A DNA stretch of 64,000 nucleotides from Paramoeba atlantica. Taxonomy: Eukaryota; Discosea. Position numbers and translations under genes: made by a program. The notes beneath the pieces are model-generated. The model was not told the origin of the DNA, did no database searches, and worked only from the letters and a program-made list of their open reading frames with translations. Location of the stretch: positions 248,001 to 312,000 of the forward strand of contig CDRNVI010000002.1 of assembly GCA_977017575.1 (NCBI GenBank). The letters run 5' to 3'. Below are positions 29,085 to 37,925 of this stretch, in pieces; within the stretch, counting starts at the first letter, position 1; the number at the start of each line of letters is the position of its first letter.

Positions 29085-30688
29085 ATGACCTCGAAGTTTG
29101 AGGCGACTTCGAAATCAGCTCCAAGTGTTACAAGAAGTGCCCCATTTTCAGTCGCAGATGAGCTGGTCGGACCCGATGGAAATGACCTGAACCGACTAAG
29201 CACACAAAATAAAGAAGCTCTACAGATAGTGGCGCGATCCGCTGACTCTCCTGCGTCTTACGACATTTCAATTCACGACCTGTCTCAAGAGAACGTCTTA
29301 CAACCCAAACACCAGAAGCGTGAGCACTATTGTTCGGATAATTTGGTGAAATTCAAGCAAAATTCGCCTTTTCTGAAAAAAAAAGGAAGGTCGTCCCCAC
29401 TAAAAATAATTGTATCTTTTTTGTATCGTATCATGTATTTCCAGTTTCTCCTTTATTTTTCAGATTCATTTTTCAGATTCAGACTCCTCAAATCCAACAC
29501 ATGCCCTGTAAAGGATGCAACGGTTTCGCTTGCCGAGGAAATCTCACTTTGAGCAAAGTTTCTGCGTGGAGCGAATCGAAATGCAGGGAGTGGTTAAGAA
29601 CCCATAAGTTGGTGGCTCAGAAGGTTGCATGTTATAAAAGACATAAGGCGCCCTATACTACGCACGTCACTGACGGGAAATGGAGGTGTACTAAAAAATG
29701 CAAAGGAATGTACGCCACCTTAGGACCTCTCGTACCTGGAAGGGCACAAAGAAGTGCAAAGCAAACATTAAAGTACATAATTTTATACGCTCGTGGTGGA
29801 CGACATGCGGATTCGGCAGCGGAGACAGAACTTAGTCAGCAGACCATTGTGTCTCTAAGGCAATGGATCGATGGCATGATGGCCACAGCTCATGTTCGCC
29901 GACGTATCAGGAATCGCGGCAGCGTTGCTTCAATGCAATGCGATGAGACATTTTTTTCTGTACGGAAACGTCACCGAGGTTCTCATGGTGCAAGACGGAT
30001 GCGAGATGATGGTACAGAAGTTGCACAGACAATTGTGACTACTCGAGCGAACAAATTATCTGAAATGTTCATGGAAGTTGTACCTGATCGTAAGGCGAGC
30101 ACGTTACTTTCTCGAATTGAAGATCTGGCGAGCCGGGGGAGGATACGAATTTAGACCGACGGGGCGCGTCACAATATCCGCCTTGGTGGACGCTATAAGT
30201 GGAATAGCGTGAACCACCGCCGAGAATGGATAACAGAAGAGGGTGTCCACACGAACACTGTGGAGTGCGCGAATTCGGTGGCGAAGAAGAGACTTAATCG
30301 AGAAGGAAACGTAATAGGAAGGAAAAAGAATAAACGGGCAGATCGTGTGCAAGCCAATGCTGAAAAATGCAACGGCAGCCTACGGTACAATGGCGGCGAT
30401 GTAATGCTGCGCATCCTACAGAATCTACAAGATCATTTTCATTGTATTCATTTGTAAGTCTTGTCCAAGTATTTAAGTCGAAAACTAGAAGCGGAAAGTG
30501 TTGATTTCATGGCACAAAATTTTTGAAAACCGGAAAAAAAACTTTTTTTAAAAAAAGGCGAATTTTGCTTTAATTTAACCGATAATTTGCGACGCCAGCT
30601 CATCCAATGCATAGAGCACGAAGTGTGCAAGCTATCCGGAAATTCTGCAGACCCGACCGCTGTGCAAAATTTTTAAGACGGTGCAAGA
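29085..30688 (+). pseudogene. Plus-strand ORF interrupted by a Merlin insertion
   Basis: A frame opens at the ATG at 29,085 and reads polar sequence (GPDGNDLNRLSTQNKEAL) up to the transposon at 29,345. Beyond the transposon, and counting the 8-bp target duplication once, the same frame continues from 30,589 (RRQLIQCIEHEVCKLSGN) to a stop at 30,688. The undisturbed frame would be about 117 residues. I do not recognise the product. It is the only plus-strand candidate host gene in the window and could itself belong to another repeat. Not annotated as functional. Confidence 0.45.
29345..30580 (+). mobile_element. Merlin DNA transposon with TIRs and 8-bp TSD
   Basis: A 1,236-bp element. Left end GGTGAAATTCAAGCAAAATT and right end (reverse complement) GGTTAAATTAAAGCAAAATT form terminal inverted repeats of about 28 bp. 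Both ends are flanked by GATAATTT (29,337-29,344 and 30,581-30,588), an 8-bp target duplication typical of Merlin/IS1016. The transposase runs from about 29,501: SMQCDETFFSVRKRHRG is the first catalytic strand, and after an in-frame TAG at 30,152 the frame continues with VNHRREWITEEGVHTNTVEC (second half, catalytic Glu). The copy is therefore nearly complete, with one premature stop visible. The near-identical TSD and TIRs suggest a fairly young insertion. Confidence 0.92.
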
Positions 30689-31036
30689 AAATTAAAACAA
30701 ATCTTTTTCCAGTTTTTATGGATAACGTTTTTTTTCTTGTGCGGTTTGCCAAAAAAAGAACCTATAAAGGGAGGGAGGGCTCGACGCTATTATGAACAGG
30801 GGGGTACAGTATACATGTATATAAAATATACATGTTTATAATATATTCAAAATACCTATTAATAATAGGTAGCATATTCGAAATACCTATTATTTCGATC
30901 AATAATTGAGATTATGAAACATCATCTGCTGATAAAGTAAAAACCACTAACGGAAAGTCGTTCGTCATGCGAATTTACATTCCGACCTCAATCTATCTCG
31001 TTACGGAAGGAAGCAATAATTGTAAAAGATACTACA
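30689..31036. other. AT-rich spacer with a solitary poly-G/TA terminus
   Basis: At about 30,800 AGGGGGGTACAGTA appears, matching the end motif of the poly-C/TA elements described elsewhere, but no partner end is visible nearby. It is followed by AT-rich sequence with short inverted repeats (ACCTATT/AATAGGT at about 30,853-30,870). No gene. Confidence 0.4.
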
Positions 31037-32083
31037 TTAATGTTTTTGCCTACGCAAGGGATTGACAGGTTTTGAAGCGCTGGGTATTGAATCGGATTTT
31101 TCACTGGGTTTCGTGTGAAAGAGCATAATTCCCTTGTCCTTCATTGCGGAGTTTAATAAAGCGTCCTGTAGGGCTTGCGAGGTGAATCCAACATCGGATA
31201 ATGCCTGAGAAATGTATTGTAAGTGGGAGGGTAGCAGTCTACGCTTCTTGTGCAGACGCAATGTTTGTCGGTGTAGTTCGGAGGCCAGTGGTCTGTCCCG
31301 AAGCGCAGTAGTGCGCAGAGCCATTGCCACATTCAGCAAAACATGGCTCTTTCGTGGTTTGCTACGTTGAAATTGGGTCGTTATTTTGCGAAAAATATGG
31401 CGGATAACATGGGGGTCGATCGAATGAGATTCATAGGACACAACGCAGCGTAAACTGCTAGCAAGTTCAAACAAGCTCATACGTGAAAACACCTGTAAAA
31501 AGCGGCGCTGCGCACGACACACAACTTGTGGGTCTGCGATACCCATCTTATGTAAAAATCTAAGGGCGAGAAAGATACCTCGCGAGTCAAAAGTATGTAG
31601 TTGTACTCTTAGAAGTTGAAAAAGGCGAACCAAGAGATCTCTGTCCGCTAGGTCATATCGGGTGCAAACCTCACAACATTCTGTTGTCGTATAGGAATCT
31701 ATATCATTCGATGTTAGAACTTGATTGCGAAACGCATCATAATATTTTTTTAGTCGATTGTTCTGTGCTCTTTCGTACTTGTATCGCATTCCTTGCTTTC
31801 TTGTACGCAGCAGTTTTTCGACTAATTCTTTAAGCGTTAATTCGGACTCCACACTCTCTTTGGGATTGGGAGACGGAGCTTTCCCCAATGATTCAATTGT
31901 GGGCGGATCTGCAGAACTCCCAGAATTCTGAGGAATAGTTGCTACGGTTGAAGATGGTTCCTTATCTGGCGAAGATTCAAGGATCGAAGTCACGGCAGTA
32001 CGAAAACACGTAACCCAAAGCGCGTTGCGAAGGAGTTGAACACCTGTGTGATTCAAGTAGACAGTAGAACAATTTTTGAGCAT
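31037..32083 (-). CDS. Uncharacterised helical-repeat protein, possibly mitochondrial RNA-binding
   Basis: A 348-residue protein. The N-terminus is basic and hydroxylated (MLKNCSTVYLNHTGVQLLRN), compatible with a mitochondrial presequence, then a Ser/Pro-rich linker to about residue 85. From residue 90 the sequence is helical, in units such as YDLADRDLLVRLFQLLRVQL, FLALRFLHKMGI and LLNVAMALRTTALRDRPL, reminiscent of FASTK/RAP-type or other alpha-solenoid organellar RNA proteins. No RAP domain is seen at the C-terminus. The frame is complete and on the same strand as the other host genes. Function unknown. Confidence 0.62.
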   Translation of the reverse strand: MLKNCSTVYLNHTGVQLLRNALWVTCFRTAVTSILESSPDKEPSSTVATIPQNSGSSADPPTIESLGKAPSPNPKESVESELTLKELVEKLLRTRKQGMRYKYERAQNNRLKKYYDAFRNQVLTSNDIDSYTTTECCEVCTRYDLADRDLLVRLFQLLRVQLHTFDSRGIFLALRFLHKMGIADPQVVCRAQRRFLQVFSRMSLFELASSLRCVVSYESHSIDPHVIRHIFRKITTQFQRSKPRKSHVLLNVAMALRTTALRDRPLASELHRQTLRLHKKRRLLPSHLQYISQALSDVGFTSQALQDALLNSAMKDKGIMLFHTKPSEKSDSIPSASKPVNPLRRQKH

Positions 32084-32510
32084 ATGAAAAAGATCAGATT
32101 GGAAATAATGCCTTAATAAGGTCGAAAAATTGAATGGGGTAGGCTCTTAGTTCCTCTAAATAAACTTCTAAACTAAATCCGTATATTCATTGGTTTTGAA
32201 CCCGAGTTCAAGTACATCCTGTTGATCGCAAAAACAAGCAATAAATCTATCTGTATTCCTTCAGTTTTATGAAAGGAACGAAAGAAACTTGTTGGTGTGT
32301 ATTCATTACAGTAGCAAACTTCAAGATTACTTCCACAGAAATTTTTATGACATTAGTCCTCATAATACGCAAGAAACAATCACCTCGCATAAGTTACATT
32401 CCTGCATCAGAAAATATATATTATGTTTCAGACGCAAACGAAAAGAATTTCTGTCAATGTTATTTATTTAGCCATATTAGACGGATTAAGTTTCAATACA
32501 GTCACCAGTA
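32084..32510. other. Intergenic, no gene seen
   Basis: 427-bp AT-rich spacer between the helical-repeat gene and the thioredoxin-fold gene. Plus-strand frames here are short and without similarity. Confidence 0.45.
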
Positions 32511-34037
32511 TCAAAATTCGTCGGAGCCTTCCTCACCATCCTCCTCCTCCTGCCCCGCCTTCTCTGCTACTGCTTCGGCTTCTTCCTTCTCCGCCTCTTC
32601 TTTCTGCCGTTGCTCAGCAGCTTCGCGTCGCGCGACAATCTCCTTATTCCTTTCCGGGTCGTCGTGACACGTGGCATATTCGCAAGGTATCACAGGAGCA
32701 GCCGCGCCAAACATATTGGGAATATCTTCCTCTTCAGGTACCTTAAAATCTCTCAGCCCATCCGTCTGCAGCATACGACCCGATGTAACAAAATGACGAA
32801 TTGCGCCACGGCGGAATTTTCCATCAAACCATTTGATTGCCTTCTGTCCGTCCTTTGTGATCGGTACAAAGAAGGCTAGTGAGGGCACTTTGGGTACTTT
32901 AAGGTGTTTGGCAATACCCTGATGCTCCTCAGCGTCAATTTGGTAAATATGCAAACGAACCTCCGCCGCTCGCAGCACCTCTTTCGCTACTGTCTGAAAC
33001 ATCTTTAAGTCGTTTTCGTACTCTGCCACGGCAGAACCAAAGAACGCGACGGCCACCACACAGTTTGTCGGTTTCACCACCCACTCGTCAAACTGCTCCC
33101 AGGTAGAAATCTCTCTTGCGGGGTTTCTCAACACCTCCGCGACTGCGGCTCGACGTTCCGCATCACTGCTCGGTCGCGGATCCGGCATCTCTGGGAACTC
33201 TTCCAGCAGGTTCACCAATTTTCGAAACGCTGTGGCGTCCCCCCACTGCTCCTGGGTCAGCGTCGTCAGTATCTCCCCCTCAGCCGAGAGCACCACCACA
33301 AACGCATTCTCCTCGACTCCACGAAACAACGACCCCTGCTCCTTCTCTGCTCCCCCACCCTCGCACCTATAAAACCGTACCTGGGTACGAAACCGTGCCC
33401 CCAGCGCCGCCTGTCGCGGGGTCGTCTCATTATGAAAAAACACAACCCTTGGACCCTCCGCCTCCTGTATCTCGGTCTCCCCCCTCCCCTCCTTCACCAC
33501 GTGCCGCAGACACATCTCCGTGGTATCCGCATACCGCGTCGGGGCATTCCGGATTAACCACCCCACCAGCCCCTCCACACTGAACCCGTGGGCCAGCGCC
33601 TGGGGGTAGGCGATCGGGTAACCATAGACCCCGGCCCCCGCGGGGAGCCCCACGCGGTCCAGCAAGTGCCCAAACACCACGAGCTCGGGCCACGCGCTCA
33701 CGCGCGCGAGCTCAGCCACCGCGGCGGCCTCCGGGGAGTCCACGGGGAGGAACCCGACACGGACTAAACCCTTCGTGGCCTCGGCGACTGCGGTGAGGGC
33801 GGGACGGGTCGCGATGACCTCAGGGTCCCAGGGGAGACCGAACTGGACGAGCCAGTACTCCCCGTTGGAGAGAGCGTGGGTGAGGGCGGAGGCGGTGAGT
33901 TCGGTGATGAGGGAAGAGGGGGAAGAGCTAAGGTCCTCGGAGTCTGTGGTATGGAGGAGGGGGAGAGGGGAGGGGGAGAGGGGAGGGGTGAGGGGGAGGA
34001 GGAGGAGAGTGGTGAGGAGGGTGGGGAGGAGTTGCAT
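32511..34037 (-). CDS. Secretory thioredoxin-fold (PDI-like) protein lacking CXXC
   Basis: A 508-residue protein with a strong signal peptide (LLPTLLTTLLLLPLTPPLS). The first thioredoxin-like domain (about 50-170) reads YWLVQFGLPWDPEVIATRPA at the site where PDI has FYAPWCxHCK, so the CXXC is missing; VGFLPVDSPEAAAVAELARVS follows as the next strand-helix, then a cis-Pro-like WPELVVFG. A second thioredoxin-like unit (about 300-430) has VVAVAFFGSAVAEY and VPKVPSLAFFVP, also without CXXC. The tail is acidic and ends SDEF, which resembles an ER-retrieval signal ending in DEL. Likely a redox-inactive ER chaperone. A C-to-G skew flip sits at about 33,650. Confidence 0.78.
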   Translation of the reverse strand: MQLLPTLLTTLLLLPLTPPLSPSPLPLLHTTDSEDLSSSPSSLITELTASALTHALSNGEYWLVQFGLPWDPEVIATRPALTAVAEATKGLVRVGFLPVDSPEAAAVAELARVSAWPELVVFGHLLDRVGLPAGAGVYGYPIAYPQALAHGFSVEGLVGWLIRNAPTRYADTTEMCLRHVVKEGRGETEIQEAEGPRVVFFHNETTPRQAALGARFRTQVRFYRCEGGGAEKEQGSLFRGVEENAFVVVLSAEGEILTTLTQEQWGDATAFRKLVNLLEEFPEMPDPRPSSDAERRAAVAEVLRNPAREISTWEQFDEWVVKPTNCVVAVAFFGSAVAEYENDLKMFQTVAKEVLRAAEVRLHIYQIDAEEHQGIAKHLKVPKVPSLAFFVPITKDGQKAIKWFDGKFRRGAIRHFVTSGRMLQTDGLRDFKVPEEEDIPNMFGAAAPVIPCEYATCHDDPERNKEIVARREAAEQRQKEEAEKEEAEAVAEKAGQEEEDGEEGSDEF

Positions 34038-34139
34038 GGGGGGGGTGGGTGGAGGTTAGGGGTGTGGAGATAGGGTGAAGAGATAAAGAAGAGGGGGGTT
34101 TGGTGTGTGTAGGGAGTGGGTAGGGGCACCTAGTGGATA

Positions 34140-34630
34140 GGATTCTAAACTATCATGGGGTATAAATTATGTTACGGTGGTTGTATAACTACCGCTCTAC
34201 CCTTGATTATAGAAAAAAAGTGAACAAACAGTGAAAATATAAGAGCAACACAGGAAAGTACTTTTCCAAAATTAACTCCTCCACGTATTTTGAGAGTTTG
34301 GAATCTCAGCTACCACTCTACGACGTTTTTTTTGTTCAGATTTACTTCCTACCCGTACTGGTAAGGCATCAAAAACGGTCTAAATTTTGGCTAAAATTTC
34401 GCTTTTTTGACCTACAAATTGGTCTTTTTCACCAAAAAAAAATGGGATGAATGCATGATCTTTTCGCAATACCTCTTTTTTAGTCGCTTCGTTAAACGCG
34501 GAGGTAGTTTTCAACGCGAAGCGCGCAGCAGTGGTGCCTTCTAAGTTGAACACAACCACCGCATTTAAAGGATCGATTAAAGAAGAATTGAAAAAAAAGT
34601 GAACAAAAACAGTGAATTTTCTCAGGATTT
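34140..34630. repeat. Dispersed repeat B, copy 2, bracketed by short direct repeats
   Basis: 34,262-34,575 matches 16,800-17,105 (same orientation) and the inverted copy at 40,600-41,072. It ends in a full hairpin (34,479-34,574), and its right arm ends near CCACCGCATTTAAAGGATCG. Outside it, related segments with AAAGTGAACAAA(AA)CAGTGAA lie on both sides (about 34,217 and 34,594). The left flank, GGTTGTATAACTACCGCTCT at 34,178, recurs inverted at 46,125-46,160. Confidence 0.75.
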
Positions 34631-34682
34631 ATGAATACTTCTCATTCATAAACAAAAAGGAGTCCTCGAAATTTAAGATATA

Positions 34683-34770
34683 CTATCCCCCTCCTATTTC
34701 CATGTACCGCCCCTCTAAAAGGGCATTTTTCCAAAAATCGGTGTCCTATTAAATAGGGGGGGATAGTAAT
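34683..34770. mobile_element. Poly-C/TA MITE-like foldback, ~88 bp
   Basis: TA at 34,681-34,682, then CTATCCCCCTCCTATTT. The right end reads AAATAGGGGGGGATAG followed by TA. The inverted ends are about 16 bp with one or two mismatches, and TA on each side fits a TA target duplication as in Tc1/mariner elements. No coding capacity. Confidence 0.68.
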
Positions 34771-34771
34771 T

Positions 34772-35652
34772 AATTTTCTGTCACCTTGCACGAAGAATAG
34801 TGACAGACAACTAGGGGGGGTACAGTAATACAGATAGCTTGCGAGAGAATTGGATTCCGACCCTCAAGCTGGTAGAATGAAGCACAAAATTATTTTGTGA
34901 TTTTCTATTTTAAATAGAAGCGAGCGGAAGAAAAGTTAACGAATACAAAAACGGTACGAAACCAAAGAATGGGGCTACGCTTCAACCCACCTCCAGCACG
35001 CCAGTGTCAGTTGAAAATCTTGCCGAGTGGATATCCACATCACATCAATTGGGGGAATGGGGCGATCATTTTATCAACATTGGCACTTTCTCATATGGAA
35101 TCACTATTCGAAATCACTATTGGGCGGCTGCGGGCCCACCGGCTGAAAGTGTCCAGAAACTCTTACTCTAGGACGATGACCCGGAGGATAAGTACGGCCA
35201 GCTAATGACGGAAGAGCGCTTGGTGCAGCATCTAGTTCCCGTGCGGCCAAGTCGTCAAGGTCAACGCCGTATATGTTTGAACTGTCGGCAACCAGGGCTC
35301 TTCCGAGCCAACTGCCCTAGTTTGAAGCAGGGTTTTCGTCGTGACAGGCGGCACAGCAAACGCGAATGCGTTTCACGACGGCAAAAGGAGTTCCGAAAAT
35401 GGAGACTCTCCCGTCCCTCAAACCGTTCGTGCCGTCTCAGGAAAAATGCCCGGTAAATTCGAACAACTCTTCCGACATTCTCTCGCATCAGTCATGCAAA
35501 AGTCGGGAGGTGCGAACAAGGTGGATGCAGTGATCACAGGGTTGTCGATCTTCAGCGCGAAACTGCAAGAACCTGAACTCTTTCGACGAAAATGCGCAGA
35601 AGAGGAAAAGGGCTGTGCGCGAGGCGATGTTGTGCGCGGTCCTGAAAGGGTG
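34772..35652. other. Repeat-island filler with decayed plus-strand frames
   Basis: Includes a solitary GGGGGGGTACAGTAATA terminus at 34,815 and an 8-bp-arm hairpin (TCTGTCAC/GTGACAGA) at about 34,777-34,807. Short broken plus-strand frames follow; one around 35,275 has a short Cys-rich motif reminiscent of a zinc knuckle, which may mark an old retroelement fossil. It is too short to classify. The IS30-like element is inserted at the right edge. Confidence 0.4.
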
Positions 35653-35653
35653 G

Positions 35654-37102
35654 ATTATCACATCCAGTGCACCAAGTTATCACATCCAGTGCACCAAAAG
35701 TTTTTAGATTATCATATCCAGTGCACCAAAAGTATATTTTTACAATTTCAATTTACATATTCAACTTACTTAGATATTCAATTTAGACATTTCTACTACT
35801 CGATTTTTTTCCTTCCTTCGTCATGACAAAGAATACGGCTCAGTGAAGGAGAGAGGCGCACTATACAAGAGATGTTCGAGGCGGGAGCTACGCGACGTGA
35901 GATGGGCCCGACTATCGGAAAATCACATAGCACCGTTAGCCGTGAGTTGGCCCGAAACAAAAAACGGAGTCGGCGGTACGAAGCCAGCCGTGCTCAGAGA
36001 GCATCCAAGAGACGCTTGGAAAGCAAGCCGGTGCGCCCTCGCATGATCTCTGGGCCCGTGGAGCGCCACATCAAGAAGCTCTTAGGGCAGCTTCACAGTC
36101 CAGAACAGGTTGCCAACACTTTAGTTGTTGGGGCGCAAGCTTCGCCGTCTGTGGCTACTATTTATCGCCACGTGGCACGTGATAAGCACGTAGGTGGGAA
36201 ACTGTACAAATCTCTTCGGATTCGTGGTCGGCGCCCTTATAGGCGTCGATCCAACCGCGGCAGATTAACGATCCCCAACAGAGTCCCCATCCGACTTCGC
36301 CCTCAGATAGTCAACAAGAGGCGTCGGTATGGGGATTGGGAAGCAGACCTCGTGGAACGGCATAATCACTCAGGATACATTTTGACCTTGTGTGAGCGGA
36401 AAAGCCGATTCCTCGTTCTGCGTGTTCTACGATCGAAGCATGCCGAAGAAGTGGCGAATCAAATCATCAAGGGATTAAGAAAGTACAAAACTTTTACTAT
36501 CACTTATGACAATGGAACGGAATTTACAAAGCATGAAAGATTGAATGAAAAGCTGGGCTGTAAATCCTTTTTCTGTGTCCCGTATCACTCGTGGGAAAAG
36601 GGGACGGTGGAAATTTCAAATTGTTTTATTCGCCAATATCACAAGGCGAGTGAGTCGTTTGAGACACTGAGCCTCAAAGAGGTGAACAAGACAGCCAAGA
36701 AGTTGAACAAACGGCCCAGAAAGGTTTTGCGGTGGGAATGTCCCAAGAATTTTGAAAGTCTACTCACCAAGACTTGACGTGTGAAGTTTTGTAAGCGCAA
36801 TAAAGGGTGTTATTGTAAATAAGTAGAAAGTGTATTTCCGGTAGATCTAAATAAAACAATACTGTTGTATTCCTCACCAAGACTCATTACATTGGGTTTT
36901 CTAGACCTTTTCGGCAAAAACAAATTGGGGGGCAAACCATTGAAAAATATACCAATCATTGTATCATCGTACTAGGTTCATTTTTTTAAATATTCTTGGT
37001 GCACTGGATATGAGAAAATGTTTGACACCTGGAACGGGATGTGATTTTCGCGTTTTTGGTGCACTGGATATGCGAAAATGTTGGTGCACTGGATATGATA
37101 AT
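35654..37102 (+). mobile_element. IS30-like DNA transposon with iterated inverted ends
   Basis: The left end carries three copies of TATCAYATCCAGTGCACCAA (35,656; 35,678; 35,710). The right end carries three inverted copies (about 36,997, 37,056 and 37,081-37,100). The outermost repeats are symmetric, and AT flanks both sides, so the element is either 35,654-37,102 without duplication or 35,656-37,100 with a 2-bp AT duplication, as IS30 elements make 2-3 bp duplications. It contains one transposase gene (next entry). IS30 is a mainly prokaryotic family, so a copy in this eukaryotic, gene-dense context is noteworthy. Confidence 0.88.
35872..36777 (+). CDS. IS30-family transposase (HTH + DDE/rve)
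   Basis: From the first ATG it is 301 residues, but the conserved helix-turn-helix reads further upstream (RLSEGERRTIQEMFEAG, from about 35,826) with no in-frame ATG before a stop at about 35,821; an ATG in another frame at 35,822 suggests a small frameshift at the start or a non-AUG start. The HTH continues GKSHSTVSRELARNKK, as in IS30 (STISREIxRN). The catalytic core has GDWEADLVE (first Asp), ITYDNGTEF (second Asp) and SWEKGTVEISNCFIRQYH (Glu), so the DDE triad is intact. Length fits IS30 transposases (about 310-390). Confidence 0.88.
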   Translation: MFEAGATRREMGPTIGKSHSTVSRELARNKKRSRRYEASRAQRASKRRLESKPVRPRMISGPVERHIKKLLGQLHSPEQVANTLVVGAQASPSVATIYRHVARDKHVGGKLYKSLRIRGRRPYRRRSNRGRLTIPNRVPIRLRPQIVNKRRRYGDWEADLVERHNHSGYILTLCERKSRFLVLRVLRSKHAEEVANQIIKGLRKYKTFTITYDNGTEFTKHERLNEKLGCKSFFCVPYHSWEKGTVEISNCFIRQYHKASESFETLSLKEVNKTAKKLNKRPRKVLRWECPKNFESLLTKT

Positions 37103-37377
37103 TCAGGCTTCCGTCAACTAAGCTGGTTTATTTGTAGAAATGTCGACAGTGTTCGCGCTTTCCTGGTGGGAGACAACCCCACTAAAGTTGTAGTCCAAGG
37201 CTCTGCAAGGGAAGGGCAGTCTCGAGCCACAACAACACGTGCAGCCGATGAATCCGGGACACATTGCAAAGCCTCCGAGAAGTTTGGTCACACCCGAAGC
37301 GATGACAGTTCCACTTTGTTGGAAAGGAGCGGCTTGCCCCGAGTTTTACATGCCTGTTGGCTGTAAAATTTGCACCT
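37103..37377. other. Repeat-island filler right of the IS30-like element
   Basis: A broken plus-strand frame (NVDSVRAFLVGDNPTK) of protein-like composition but no recognised family. Probably element debris that the IS30-like transposon interrupted. Confidence 0.35.
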
Positions 37378-37595
37378 CCCGCAATAAGCTATAAGATCGC
37401 CAAGGCTTGGGCCTCAAAGTTGTGGCTATGTGCTAAGCGTAGGTTGGACCAAAAAAGAGTGTCAGAAGAGAGATGTCGTCTCTACGAAGGGTGGACAGTA
37501 CGCCAAACGAAGCTGACACTTGTGGCAGCATTCGCAATGTGTCCCGCGTGCTTTTCATAATACAGTGAAGTTTTACTCTCGGAAAATAAATGTGA
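37378..37595 (+). repeat. Dispersed repeat A, copy 2
   Basis: Similar to 13,915-14,130 in the same orientation. The encoded peptide (RRLDQKRVSEERCRLYEGWT) is related to that of copy 1, so both are relics of one coding sequence. Spacing between copies is 23 kb. The remainder to 37,925 is AT-rich with no gene. Confidence 0.7.
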
Positions 37596-37925
37596 TGAAG
37601 ATTCCCTTTTGCTGGATGTTCAGAATTGCGGAAAGTGATCTAGCTTAAACACTAAAACTGAAGTAGAAGTGATTATGCTCTAAAAGGAGTTTTCTATAAT
37701 TATGGGAACAGGAGCAAGTTATGGTCCTGTTCACGTATAAATATTTCGATATGAAATAATTTTGCACCCATACAGTAAAATTTACAGTTGTAAGAATGGT
37801 TAGTTGCAATATGCCGCGTAAAAGAGCACGTTTTTTTGTCAGAGATGTACATTTATGTGAGAGGGGTAACAATATGGAATTCGAAAGGGAACCCCACGTT
37901 ACGAGGGTCTCAACGAAGGGGTCAT

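Noticed and set aside
35205-35456. A zinc-knuckle-like Cys motif suggesting a retroelement gag relic
   Set aside because: Too short and degenerate to assign a family; noted only as possible fossil debris in the filler region.
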